From positions 554,330 through 618,329 of the forward strand of contig CM039513.1 in the NCBI GenBank assembly GCA_022432975.1: a stretch of 64,000 bases of DNA, read 5' to 3'. A program made the translations under genes and the position numbers. The notes under the pieces are model-generated. The model searched no databases. It was not told where the DNA came from and saw only the letters and a program-made list of their open reading frames with translations. This document shows, in pieces, positions 43,383-56,096 of the stretch. Each line of letters opens with the position of its first letter. Positions within the stretch are counted from its first letter, which is position 1. Origin of the DNA: Begonia masoniana. Lineage: Eukaryota > Streptophyta > Magnoliopsida > Cucurbitales > Begoniaceae.

Positions 43383-44270
43383 AACTGGATTTTTTCATAC
43401 TCGGCTTTACTCGGCCGACTCGTTTAACATCTCTAGTTTATCAATAAAATTTTTAATAATCTAATTCACCATTTCTCTCTCTCAGATTAATTGGATCCAA
43501 CGCCATATGCATAATTTAAAAACAAACAATATTCAACACAATCACATAAACATTATATACCTTGCTCTTTCGGACTTAGGAAGAGCTAGCTAGCCAATTT
43601 ACTGATCGACCACAGGTCCATTATGCATTGTCAACAAACACCAAATACGAACTAAGTTGTCCAAGATAGGAGCAACTCTAAACTTTTAGTTATAACTTAT
43701 AATTGAAATCGGGCATAGAGAGATCATTGTGAGCAATGAGCAACGAGTTAATAAAGTGCTTACAAACTACAAAGAGTGAGTCCGAGACTGAGATCAAGAG
43801 GTCGTACAAAGATGAAGAGGTCGTATGACTTCCGAGACGGCAGTAGAATACCGTCGACCGTCGGTTGCCCTTGAGTGTCAAAACTCGAATGGCATTGCCT
43901 CGCGTTGGCCATCAGTCATAGAAAAATTTAGACTTGACATCTTCTATGATTTTAGACTTTGGGGTTTTTAGAAATTGGACTTCGATTTGATTTTCAGTTT
44001 TGATTGTTAAACTAAAACCCATAGTTGAACCGAAAAAAAAATTAAAAATCGATCCTGTAGGTTTTGAACCCCTTTAATAGTCGAACAGAATCTACCCATG
44101 GTGACCGGTTTGGTTCGGGACCCACGGTTCGGTTTGGCTATCCTAGTTCCTAAAAGAAAGGTAGACGATTGCATTATTCTTTAAAAAATGTAAAAAAATA
44201 GGTGGATATTTAGGTTTACTTTTGCGAGGAGGCGTGGATGTACTGAAGTGTAAAACCCTGACCGTTGAAA
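43383..44270. other. Intergenic DNA upstream of IMB4
   Basis: Contains a second short piece of the copia LTR end (AATCTAATTCACCATTTC near 43456). There is a GGTTCGGTTTGG-rich patch near 44100-44150 that looks like a MITE relic without clear ends. Otherwise unassigned. The promoter of the importin gene must lie in its last part. Confidence 0.5.
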
Positions 44271-44274
44271 GGAA

Positions 44275-44283
44275 TATATATAG
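44275..44283 (+). promoter_or_regulatory. Probable TATA box of IMB4
   Basis: TATATATAG lies 118 bp before the ATG at 44401, a normal distance for a TATA box plus a short 5' UTR. AAACCCTGA (44252) and AAACCCTCG (44289) nearby resemble telo-box-like words common in plant housekeeping promoters; that part is speculative. Confidence 0.55.
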
Positions 44284-44400
44284 AAATCAAAAACCCTCGC
44301 CCACTTCGTCTTGCTTAAGGTTGAAGAAGAAGCATCCTCTGCCACTCTTGAACCTGGGTGAGACGCGCAAGCATCGAAAAAATCTAAACCTGAAGTTGTG

Positions 44401-47400
44401 ATGGCACAGTCGCTAGAGCTGTTACTTATTCAATTCTTAATGCCAGATAACGATGCTAGAAGGCAAGCCGAAGAGCAGATAAAGCGCTTGGCAAAGGATC
44501 CTCAGGTTGTACCTGCATTGGTTCAACATCTCCGCACCGCGAAGACTCCCAATGTCCGCCAGCTTGCAGCTGTTTTACTCCGTAAGAAGATCACCGGTCA
44601 TTGGGCTAAGCTCTCTCCGCAGCTTAAGCAGCTTACCAAGCAATCCCTCATGGAGAGCATCACAATGGAGCATAGGTTAGTTGGAATGTATTTGAATTGC
44701 TCTTTTCTTCATTTTTGTCAAAATATTCGGTTTTAGCATTGTTTTCTAAAGTTCAAATTAACCATATATTAAACTGTTAAGTTCTCCTATTTTGTTTGGA
44801 GGTGTATCGGAAATTTTGTGATTAGTCTTGTGATTAGTCTTTGGTTTTACTAATTTTGATACAAACTATGAAAATTGAACTCACAAGAACAATGTTCCTT
44901 GTTCTGTTTTGTCAACACAGCAACTGAAATTAGCGTCAAGGTAAATTTCATTTGTTCTTTTCATTTCTAGTTGCTTACAGATGGGTGATCCAATCAAAAG
45001 CTTAATCATAGTGAGATTTCCCATCTTTGATTATATAAATCAATTACGACTGGTGCACCTTTTGGTCGGAACAAAATTCTCAATTAAGCCTGTCCTTTTA
45101 TTTCACTTATAATCATTGGATACTGCGTTCTTGTTCATTTCTTTTCATAAGACACATCTAATGTTTTCCTGCAGCCCACCAGTGAGACGAGCTAGTGCAA
45201 ATGTTGTCAGTGTCATTGCAAAATATGCTATTCCTGCTGGAGAATGGCCCGATTTATTGCCATTTATTTTCCAATGTAGTCAGAGTGCACAAGAAGACCA
45301 TAGAGAAGTACGTTCCTTACATTTGAAAGCTATTGTTTAGAGACTTTGTTGGTAGATTACTTTGATTAGTGCATAAATCCAGCTATTTGTCTCTGACAGA
45401 GGTAGTATTATATAGGCAACACCATGTTTCAAATCAAGGAACAGTCATTATATTGGTGTTTGGTTGTTTGGCTTTCACATCATATGTTTTCATTGCATGC
45501 ATAATGTAAATTGTAAAGTTTAACTGCTCTACGCCATAGGAAATTAATGTAAATTAATAGTTATGGAGCAGTGTTGATTTTTGTTTTTGGTCCCTGTTAA
45601 AGTGAAATTGAGGCACATAATGGGAGAGCATTCATATTATGGTCACTTTTTTTGGTCGGTCTCTCGTTTCTTTTTCAATCGGTAAGATACTATATCAATA
45701 AGAAGAAACCTACTTGAAGGTTTGATTTATAAAAAAACAAGCAATTAGAAAGTGTGTTATATGGTGGAATAGAGAATTGCCCAAGACCTATACTATTTCG
45801 AGAAATATATAGTCTCTGCACTGCACTAAAGAATCTTCCCAATAATTTTTTCTTTGAAGATGGGCAATGATGATGTCTTGTAGGTAAAAGCTCTTTGGAA
45901 AAATTTGCTTTTAGTCCATAACCGTCGAAGCTATTGAAAGATGTCTAAAGTTTCCCCAACCACAAAGAGATTTTTGGTAGTTGATGGCATTCCATGGTGG
46001 TTTTTCCATTACTATTCCATGACTACTGCTACAAAAAAAAAAAAAAAACAACTATAGCCATTTTTTACATTTAAGGTCTATGCAAAGTCATTTTGACAAT
46101 ACAGTTATTTAATTCTTTCCCATACTCGTGAAGACTTTGTTGTAATTAGCCAATATATAATTAAAAAAGCTATATGTACTGACATGAAAACTTAGAGAAT
46201 AATGCTAACCCTTCCAAAATAGATTGCAGTAGAAGAATTTGAAATATGTATTTTCATAGAGTATAGGTTTTTGACAGCTTAAGTACAAATGTCTGTGAAA
46301 CTGGAGGTTTTTTTTCTTCATGCTCTAGATAAATGTTATGTTCTTATATAAATGTGGCTTGTGGATGATTGCTTAAAATTCCTTGTTTAGTAATCCCTAG
46401 TTAAGTATGTCTACAAGTTTTTTGTAGGGATGTAGCGACAGACATATTAGTCCTCCTTGGTTTGTCATGTTGCACCAGTTTCTTGCAATGTTAATGGTTG
46501 TTTGGTTGTCGCAATGTCAATAAGGAGTCTTTTTAACCTAATCAATTCATATCTTCCACGTGCCTATCAGTTATAGAATGCTTGCAATTATCAATTAATG
46601 CATAATTATTGTTTTATAATTGTAAATATCCTGTAATTGTGTAATTTCATTTTAGCTTACTTGTAACTGTTAAATTTTCTATATAGTGGAAGAAACTCTC
46701 GTATTAGTTAATTTTATTTAGTTTATTTGAATAATTAGGATTATGTTTATTTAGTTAGATTATGTTTAAGTTTTTTAAAATTTGATTTAATATCCCATAG
46801 ATCTTGTGTTAAGGATTTAGTTTTTTAGTTGTTAAATATGTGATGTTTAGAGAAATAATAATTAAGAAATTTTATTCTTCCAGTTGTTATTTATGTCTTG
46901 GTATCAGAGCCACAAAGCTCAGTTTTTTCATCTTACCAGCCTCCAGAACCAAACAATCTTGGAGACGAAATTGTTAGGGCTAGAATCTTCATGGATTTAT
47001 GTTTGTAGAAACCCATTTAGAGGTTTCTGTTTCATGTTATCCGGTCTTCATTAAGAAATTTTATTCTTCATAGTTGAGTGAATAACAGTTGTACATCATG
47101 TCAAAGTATACAACAACAATGAAATTTCAATCGGAGGGAATCTTTTTGTTCTGAGTGTTAGGATTTGCAAATATACAGACATTATATTAGTTGGAAAGAA
47201 CCACCTATTTAGGACAAAACCGAAACCTAGAGTGCCAACTTTTGAAACATGGGATGAGGAGGATGTCATGATTATGCCATGGGCATAGAAATCCATAGTT
47301 CTTCAAATTAGCAACACTCCTACGTTTTTGTCGACAACTAAAAATATTTGAGATGCACTTCAACAAATATACTCTAAAGCTAAAGACGTAGATCAAGTGC

Positions 47401-50400
47401 ACGAAGTAAAATTCAAGACACTTGTCGGAAAACAACAGAATAAGATAGTTACAAAATATGCCAACTAGTAAAAATCCTTATGGCAAGAACTTGATTACCA
47501 TATGGTAATATAAACTAGGTGCTCAAAGGATGTTGATATTATGAAAGCATTCATTGAGCAAGGAAGAGTGTATGACTTCTTTGTTGGTCTGGTAAGGATT
47601 CAAATTCTAGGGAAGCTAGAAGTTCCAATCATGGCACTTGGTTTACAAAATTTTTTCTCCATTAGAATAAATCAAACTAAATGGATAAATTCTAAAAAAT
47701 TTAAAACTATAAGCTCATTTAGCAATGTTAAATATAATGTTGTCCCAATGATTGGTACTTGACTCTTTATCGTCAAAAGAAATAGCATTGCATTGAAGCC
47801 TAATAACTACAACAAAATAGTCAATACACCCAATTTCAAGCTAAGCTTGCACTTCTTGGACCCGTCTAACCTATTGAAAATCTTGATGAGAAAGCTTTGA
47901 ATGTTTGTGTTCATTCTAATCAACCGATTGAAATATGAAAAATGCACTCAAATGTATCTACTAAGTTCACAATTATGTCAATTAATTAAAATGTAAATGT
48001 TTGTTTCCTCGTGTATCTTGTAGAAGGGACAACAATGTGGAGAAAGGGAAGTTTGAGCTAGAAGTGGATGATTTTTTGGGTAAAGCACAAATGACACAAA
48101 CACGACTTGGAATGGCCCGTGTTGGTACCCACAAAACAACAACTAGTGAGGTTGCTCGGATTACCGAGAACACTCGAAAGAAACAAGTAGAAAATGGTTC
48201 AAATGAACTTTAATGAACACGAAATTTGACGGAGGTTTTACCTTATTAATGGAGTACTAAACCCTGAAATAACAAGTGATAACATGATATGAGTGAAAGT
48301 TAGAATATGATGTCCAAAAACCGTTTGATGAGCTAAGATTATAGCTCTCGACATTCACCTCTTTCCAAGAAAAGAAATGACGGCGATGGATGCTGGTTTC
48401 AACCCACCTTCTACTGTTTTCGTACTCTTGAAAAAGTGGAGAGAAGAATGAGGATATTTCTTAACAAGAAACCACGGTTTTGATGAACAAAGGAGACGCT
48501 CTCCTCTTGGTTGTAGCCAACCAGTGCAACTTACCTCTCTCGGTAATGTGGAAACTCCACTCGGTTTTCTTCAAACAAAAGGGCTTGTTTTTCATTCATC
48601 AACAACTTCATACAAACACTAACAACCATGCAATTATATAAGGTTAATATTAGCCAATGTTACAAAAGGCTAGAGTTTGCCAACAAAATACAACAAAGTG
48701 GATTACACGGTTTTGTTCACGAGAAGACAAATTCCCTCTTGAGCTGGATTTTCTCAAGCCGTGCCTTCCAAGTGAGGACATGCATAGGTCGATCTTTGTC
48801 TTGTGCATTAGGCTCCTAATCCAATCATTGAAATAAGTCTTTACCTGCAAAAGAAATAAATTTGTCAGTAGATAAATAAGGTAAAACTTGACCCTTAGTT
48901 TGGGATCGGAGAAGGATTTCCGAGGCATGTCATCAAAAGTTAATGCTCATTATAGTGTTTCTCAGCAAAGGTTTATCTAGCAAAATCAAGAATAAATCAG
49001 TTGTGATTGGAAATTAATGGCCCTTGTACTTGCTACACAAGAAATGGAGGGCTTTTCTGGCACTCGTACTTGCTGCTCAAGAAATGGAGGCTTATCTGTT
49101 GGGAAATAGGTTAAAAATTTATAGGGATGATCGTTCTCTAAAGTTACTTGAGCTATGATTGACAACATTAGGAAAACAAAAATGGTTAGTGAAGTTGACT
49201 GACTTTAAGTTTGACATTTCTTTAAATCTGAGAGAGAAAATGAAGTGTTGGGTATGCTATCAAGACTTGTTGGATGGGTGGTTTTGAAACTATGGACATG
49301 GATGCCAATTTCGAGCTCTGAGTTGTTGGATATGAATAAATTAGAAGATGAGATACTCGAAGATGAAAAACTAAGGAGAATCATCAGGGAAATAATGTTG
49401 GGAAATGACGTGGACCCCACGTACGACCTTAGGTATTCTATGCAGGATAGAGTGTTGTTGATTCTAGGGAAACTTTCGATCCCAATGAGGTTTTCCTTGA
49501 AGGAAAAATCAGTAGTAGAGTTCCACTCTACCCCTTCAAAGGGACATTTTGGAATTTACAGTTCCTAAGAGCGCATTAGTGCTACTGTCCATTGGGAGCG
49601 AATGGCCAAGCATGTGCAAAAGTTTGTGCCTAATTGTGGTACATGTCAGTAAAATAAGGTTGATTCATTAAGTTTGGCTATTCTTCTCTGATCATTGCTG
49701 ATTCAGGAGTGCATGTGGGGGGATATGTCACTTGATTTTACCGAGGGGCTTTGGATTTGAGGTTGTTCTTGTGGTTGTGGATCGGTTGATGAAATTTGCG
49801 CATTTCCTCACTCCCTACTCTCCCTTACACCCGCCAAAGTATGGTTGGAGTTTTTTTTTCCGAGGAGGTCACGTGCTTGCATGGAGTACCATGAGCATTG
49901 TTAAGGACAGGGAATGGGTTTTGATCAGCAAATGTCAAGAACAATTTTTTTTTTTTCATTTGCAACAAACCAAGTTGAATATAAGTTTTTCCTATCATCC
50001 CCAAAATCGATGGACAATAAAGGTATTAAATCGTTTTCTTGAAGCATATTTGTGCTGCTTCTTTTCCAACAAGTGCTTTCAATGGAGTTGTTGGTTGCGA
50101 TACCACCCCATTCCGAGCAAAAGCTTGGAAACCACCTACTCTAATATGTTGTGGTGACTGTTGAGTTGTGGAGTCTACGCTGATTGAAGACCTTACGTAG
50201 AGAAATCCGCGGATCGACCTATTATTTCGTTGAATATATAAAGATGTATTTAGAGTTTCGAATGGTTGTAGAGATGTGAGAGGTATAGACATGATTGTAA
50301 CTCGTTTCTTCTTTGATCTTAGTGAAATCCCGTAGCGGAAAGTGGATGTAGTTCTCCTATTGAGAGTGAACCACTATAAATATGTGTGTTCCTATTTTTC

Positions 50401-53400
50401 GCATTATTATTCGTTTCAAAGCAGGCTGGATTAGAGCGTTTAATCCTAACAGTGGCAACTCAAGGAGCGGGAATAACAACATAAACTCCTTTATTTCAAT
50501 CTGATAAAGGCAATGGACATGATGGAAAGTGCGATGAGTCATGAGTGGAGTGGCAATTTGAAGCAAGAGAAATAGTACGGCTGAAATTGAAACCTTACAA
50601 GCAGTCAACCATCAAGAAGAGGGAGAATAATTAGGTAGGATAGAAATACTTTAGACCTTTTGAAATCCTATCACAGGTGGGCAAAGTGGTCTGCAAACTA
50701 AACTACGGGAAGGTATTGGATACACCTTGTATTTCATGTCTCTAAATCCAAGAAGGTAGAAGTGACCATTCTCTATACACCATACTAATTGTTTGGAGGG
50801 TGCTGAAGAAGAAACTTGGAGCCTTTTCCTACCAAAGGTGCTGGATCAGATTTCTTGGATCATCTGAAATATGCAGGCATACTAGACAAAGAGGCTACTT
50901 GAATAGACAAAGTAAGAGTTCCTACTAGCAACCTTGAGGACAAAGTTGATTTTGGGAGAGAAGTATTGTTTGGAATAAAATGGACAGAAAGAGGAAACTA
51001 TATGGAAAGTCTTGCAACAAGAGGCTAGCTTTAGTTAATTAGAAAAAGGAGTTAGTATAGGAAATTAAATCTCACTGATATTGCAAGTTTGTTGTGCACA
51101 TAGTTAGTTGAAAGTGTGTATGAGACTAGGACCTTAAGGGATACTTCATTGTAGACGAAGAGGCCCTTTTAATATGGTTGTTTACCATCGGAAGGAAATT
51201 GTTTTTTCATTAATTGTTTATTGGTCAAGTAGAGTTCTCTCTCTGTCTCCTTGTAGAGTAATGAGGAGAAACTGATTTTTTAGCCATTTCCATTTTGGGT
51301 TTCATATTGATAGTGTTATGAGTTTCTGGCCTACTCCCAGTCTTTTGGTCATTGATTTTCCCTTAGAATTCCTCCTCCGGGGGAGTTGTCCTTGATTTGA
51401 GTTTCCATTACTTTTCTGGTTATGCATCAATTTACCTTAATATTGTGCCTAAGAATAAATATAACTGTTTGGGTTGAGAATTGCTTAAGAATAAATATAA
51501 CTGTTTGGGTTGAGAATTGACCCTTCTCTCATGAGTACACCTAGACTGACTTTGTAGTATTAGAATCATTGGTTTGAGAGGTTGGGGTAGCGACTCTACT
51601 GCTGGTTGAGCAGTTTTTTAGGTTCAAACAACAGGTTTAGATTATGGTTGGATGATGTCTGGGTTTTTGGGGGCCGTTCTAGATGCAAGGGCTAGTTGAA
51701 GTTGGTCATACGTGTTTGAGCACTCCAAAAATGGAAAAAAATGTTGGAAAATCATCAGTCTTCATTTTAGTGTAATTGCTCCTTTTGAAGATGATGACGG
51801 AAAACCGCCCCTATCAACAAAGATAACATCCGTGGTTACATAAATCCTTTTTGTTTATGAATTTAGCATTTATAATTGTTTTTGGAGAATAGTAACTAGT
51901 TAAAACACATTTGAGAGTTCTTGGATCAAGTTTAAATCAATATTACGAGGGAATATGGATGAAAAATGTACAATCTAAAATCATCATCAATATATGATGT
52001 GAACCACCTTTCTTCCAAACTATTAGTAATTCTAGATGATCCCTTAATTATTATGAATCAAGGATAATAAAAACTAAATTTGTAAGACTTTTTCGGCTCA
52101 ATCCTTTCAATATTAATAAATTAGTAAATAGTAACAAAATATTTTTTTTTTGGAATACACATATCAATATTCATAGATCATATATTTTATTTCACTTTCA
52201 GTTCTTATGTTACTAGCAGGAGTACTGTTGCTTTTTCCAACGTCAACAAAAAACTTGGGAAATGAACTTGTTGATATTTTGCAAGTTCATGGGACACCAT
52301 AATGTTATTTATTAATGTTACAAAGGAAAAAGAACACGAAGAACCCTAAATGACAGATGACTAAGACAACAATGTTGTAAAATATGTGGTCTTTAAGCAC
52401 GAATTTCAAAGAGAAAACTTTGGTAAGGATCTCCTATTATTATTAATATTATTATTATCAATTGAAGGTGCTTCGAGGCAGGCTCTAGAAAACTTATCAT
52501 CTAGTTTTCTTGCTTCTATTTTCCTTTGATGATTGTACGGGGCAAGCTATCTGTCGACTTGGTAACATTAATGGGAAGTTGTTTTCTTTCGTGTTTAAGG
52601 TGGCTTTGATCCTATTCAGCTCTTTAACTGAAACTATTGGAGATACATTTAGACCGTATTTCAGAGAGTTACAAGCCCTTCTGCTCAAGTGCCTACAGGA
52701 TGAGGCTAGCAACCGTGTCAGAGTTGCTGCTCTCAAGTACTCTTTGTGCTTTGAACAGATTCTTACATTGAATTTGTCTTGTTGACTATCATATTCTTTC
52801 ATACATGATAACATTAGTTTACTTTATGTAGGGCAGTGGGCTCTTTCCTTGAATTCACTCACGATGGGGAAGAAGTGGTAAGTTTGCAAGACTTGCTTCC
52901 GACAAATATATTGTTTTCATTATAGAGCTAATTTATTATCATTTTCCCTTGGTTGTAGTCTTGTTACCAGTGTCTTGAAAATAAGCAGGCAAGCTACAAG
53001 TGCCTCTATTAATTTTTTTTTTGTACTTACTAAGGAAATGTTATAATTTCATAATCTTATTTATCCCATTAAAGAGGAATTTTTGAATGGAAATTTGTAA
53101 TCCTATGATATGGTATATTATGTGAAGTAACTGTGGTTTTCTTTAATCTGTCATTGTCCTTAAGAGAATTGATTTAGAATTATTTAGTTTTTCTTGGCAT
53201 TTATTGTCAAGATCAACTTTCTTTCTTTTTGTAAATTATTTTGTTTGAATCACATTTGGTGGAGATCTTTGTTGTGTTGCATGCAGTCGAATGAAGGTAC
53301 TCAGGGGTGGTCAATCGAGCTTGCTCATTGTTGATGTTAGACGTTTCCTATTAATTATGTACTATTGATTTTGTATCATTTTGTCAATCAGGTTCAATTT

Positions 53401-55668
53401 CGAGAATTTATACCCAGCATTTTGAATGTATCAAGGCAGTGCCTAGCTACAGGTGAGGAGGATGTTGCTGTACTGGCTTTTGAAATTTTTGATGAATTGA
53501 TTGAATCTCCTGTACCTCTTCTTGGCGAATCTGTTAAGTCCATTGTGCAGTTCTCTCTCGAAGTTTGTTCAAGTCAAAGTTTGGAATCCAACACTCGGCA
53601 CCAGGTTATAAATTCATGTTTTTAATAATCTATGGGAGGTGGTTCGTTTATATATTTGTAAAAAATACTGTTACGTTTATTTTTTTATTTTATTATTTAA
53701 ACATATTTGTTAACATGTCAAACAATGATGGGTGCAATTATTTGTAAAACCATGTTTTGTTGGTTTTATTATTTTTAATTCTTTCATATCCCTGCCTTAT
53801 TTGCTTTATTCTAATCTTAGGCTGTTCAAATTATTTCGTGGCTAGCAAAGTACAAGCCCAATTCTCTGAAAAAGCATAAGTTGGTTATTCCTATCCTGCA
53901 AGTTATGTGCCCAATGCTTGCACAATCAACTGAAGGAGATGATGATGACGATCTTGCTTCTGATCGAGCTGCAGCTGAAGTCATTGATACTATGGCTTTA
54001 AATCTTTCAAAGCATGTCTTCCCCGTGGTTTTTGAATTTGCTTCTATAAGCTGTCAGAATACAAATCCAAAGTTCCGTGAGGCATCTGTAACATCTTTAG
54101 GTGTCATATCTGAAGGTTGTTTGGAATTAATGAAAAATAAGCTGGAAGCTGTTCTTCATATTGTACTAGGAGCCTTAAGGGATCAAGAACAGATGGTAAG
54201 AGGGGCTGCTTCATTTGCATTAGGCCAATTTGCCGAGTATTTGCAGCCAGAGATCGTGTCTCATTATGAAAGAGTACTTCCTTGTATTATTGATTCCCTT
54301 GAAGATACATCTGACGAAGTGAAGGTACATATAGTCGATAGACTTATAATATAATATTTAAATTGAAGATCTACATATTTCATAAGCAAAACATGCACTT
54401 CAATTGTAGGAGAAGTCTTACTATGCTTTGGCAGCATTTTGTGAGAATATGGAAGAGCAAATTCTTCCATTTCTTGATCCTTTGATGAATAAATTGTTGT
54501 TGGCCCTCCAAAATAGCCCTCGTAATTTGCAGGAGACATGTATGGTACGAAGATTTATTGTCTTAACTCTTATATCCTTCTAATATGTGTAGCATCTTTC
54601 AATTGAAGTAATTCTTATTGGACTGTAGTCTGCCATTGGTTCGGTAGCAGCTGCAGCAGAGCAGGCTTTCATGCCTTATGCAGAAAGGGTTTTGGAGATG
54701 ATGAAAATATTCATGGTGCTTACCAGTGACGAGGATCTCCGTTCACGAGCAAGAGCAACTGAACTAGTTGGAATTGTTGCTATGTCTGTTGGCAGAATCA
54801 AGATGGAACCGATCTTACCACCTTTTATAGAAGCAGCATTATCGGTAATTCTCCAGCTCATTTTTTATTGCATATAGTTTCTTGTCTTATCTTTCCAGGG
54901 CATGAAAAGTGCTTCTAATTGCCTTAGGGTTTTGGATTGGAGTTCAGTGAGCTACGAGAGTACACTCATGGCTTTTTCAGTAATGTAGCAGAAATTTTGG
55001 ATGAGGGCTTTGCACAGGTTTTTTCTTTGAATGTTACTTACTATTGAGAAAAGTCTGCTACATATTTTTCTGCCTGAAACATCGTACGGGCATAACTTAA
55101 TAACAAAAAAGAGAAGAAAATGGTGCTAGATGGATGCAAAATAATATACTTCATGAGCAAGTTTACTAGCTGAATTTCCTTTGGCATACAGTATCTTCCC
55201 CATGTTGTTCCACTTGCCCTTTCCTCCTGCCATCTTGATGATGGCTCTGCCGTGGATATTGACGAATCAGATGAAGAACATATCACTGGATTTGGTGGAG
55301 TATCATCTGACGATGAAGCTCATGACGAGCCCCGAGTTCGAAATATTAGTATTAGAACAGGAGTACTTGATGAGAAGGCAGCTGCAACACAAGCTATTGG
55401 TTTGTTTGCCCTGCACACAAAGAGCTATTATGCTCCGTATCCTTTTATATTTTTAATATCTCTCTTTATCTTGCTTTTTATAAAATCACTAACTTATAGC
55501 AATAAAATATAAAGGCTAACTTAATGAAGAAAAAATAATTTATAAAATGGCATGCCTGGGTTTCTTGAATTTTTTAAAGTTATTTGGAGGAGTCCTTGAA
55601 GATTTTGGTGAAACACGCTGGATATTTCCATGAAGATGTTCGACTTCAGGCTATTACAGCTTTGAAAC
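44401..55668 (+). CDS. IMB4: Importin-beta family nuclear import receptor (IMB4/importin-4-like), 3' part missing
   Basis: A HEAT-repeat karyopherin that carries cargo through the nuclear pore under Ran control. Exons: 44401-44675 (MAQSLELLLIQFLMPDNDAR), 45175-45307, 52600-52736, 52832-52877, 53392-53604, 53821-54324 (acidic EGDDDDDLAS), 54410-54544, 54629-54844, 54928-55017, 55192-55436 and 55580-55668. All joints are GT..AG and keep one frame through about 704 residues. The N-terminal helices hold the importin-N region (ARRQAEEQIKRLAKDP, VRQLAAVLLRKKITGHW) that binds Ran-GTP in the family. No lesion was seen. The family is about 1,000-1,050 residues, so roughly the last third lies outside the window or is lost. 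The start is at 44401; the GTG before it is not needed. Confidence 0.9.
45308..46395 (+). other. Start of the long IMB4 intron, no element recognised
   Basis: The intron between exons 2 and 3 runs from 45308 to 52599 (about 7.3 kb). This first kilobase is AT-rich with T and A runs (poly-A at 46031-46048). No boundaries or coding fragments were seen. Confidence 0.5.
46896..47660 (+). mobile_element. Ty1/copia relic with PBS and gag in the IMB4 intron
   Basis: TGGTATCAGAGCC (46899-46911) is a tRNA-Met-type PBS in plus orientation. Gag remains follow in several frames, best near 47475-47640 (SLWQELDYHMVI, CSKDVDIMKAFIEQGRVYDF, FVGLVRIQILGKLEVP), which is the usual copia Gag middle. Many stops. 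An LTR should precede the PBS (somewhere in 46400-46890), but I could not fix its start. Sense with IMB4. Confidence 0.7.
48640..48945 (-). mobile_element. Gypsy LTR fragment in the IMB4 intron
   Basis: Shares blocks with the LTRs ending at 3556 and 34715: GAGAAGACAAATTCCCTCTT, GACATGCATAGG, AAGTCTTTACCTGCAAAAG, and TTAGTTTGGGATCGGAGAAG near its end. The orientation is that of the element at 28829-34715 (minus). Likely a solo LTR or truncated copy; no TSD was identified. Confidence 0.6.
49005..50154 (+). mobile_element. Decayed gypsy RNase H-integrase segment in the IMB4 intron
   Basis: Plus strand, broken frames. RNase H end: LALVLAAQEMEAYLLGNRLK, YRDDRSLK, KQKWLVKLTDFKFDIS. Integrase zinc region: VVEFHSTPSKGHFGIY and HVQKFVPNCGTCQ-like words. 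Core: VLVVVDRLMKFAHFL, then IVKDREWVLISK and the SYHPQ-type block, ending ATTPFELVYG-like near 50150. A short tandem duplication lies at its start (about 49027-49092). Dead copy, different lineage from 28829. Confidence 0.8.
50155..50451 (+). mobile_element. Probable small solo LTR splitting the gypsy relic
   Basis: A 297-bp segment starting TGACTGTTGAG and ending CCTAACA, with GTGG on both sides (50151-50154 and 50452-50455). The gypsy reading resumes at 50456 (QLKER-like), though some gypsy sequence is missing between the parts. TG..CA ends and small size fit a copia LTR; orientation is a guess. Confidence 0.5.
50452..51200 (+). mobile_element. Gypsy polyprotein end and LTR start in the IMB4 intron
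   Basis: Decayed C-terminal integrase: LYFNLIKAMDMM, then VFHVSKSKKV near 50735, and the closing NLEDKVDFGREVLFG-like phrase near 50930-50980, the standard end of many plant gypsy polyproteins. LTR-like DNA follows without a clear end. Confidence 0.6.
51446..51522 (+). repeat. 36-bp tandem duplication
   Basis: TAAGAATAAATATAACTGTT followed by TGGGTTGAGAATTG occurs twice in direct tandem. It probably lies in the LTR of the preceding gypsy relic. Confidence 0.85.
51523..52599 (+). other. Rest of the long IMB4 intron
   Basis: AT-rich, with no coding fragments or LTR ends that I can support. It ends with the acceptor TTTAAG before GTGGCTTTG (52600). Confidence 0.5.
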
Positions 55669-56096
55669 GTAAGTTGCTTGGATCTTTTCTTTCTTAATTA
55701 TACTCCTCCAGGCCATTTTACTTTTTTTTTCTACATTTGGAGAAATTGGGCTGTCAATTTTTAATATCGGGATTGATGATTGCTATAATATTTTGAAAAA
55801 TACAAGTGAATAATATAGATTCTAAATTCAAAACAAGAAACTTTACGTGTCAAGCGTATCAAATTTACATTGGACTTTCTAACATGCAAGCTGGGACTGA
55901 CAGATTCATAGACCATCAATGACAGTGTTGGAAAACCACTAATTTTAAGAAATCTGATACTCTAATCACTAGTGTAAATGATGCGATATATGGCCAAAGC
56001 CCATGAAACTTTGGGGTTTATAAGGATATATTATAGTTTCTTTAGGTAAAATTATTTCCTTAATATTTAAAAGGATGTGTAAGAACTCTGAAAAAT

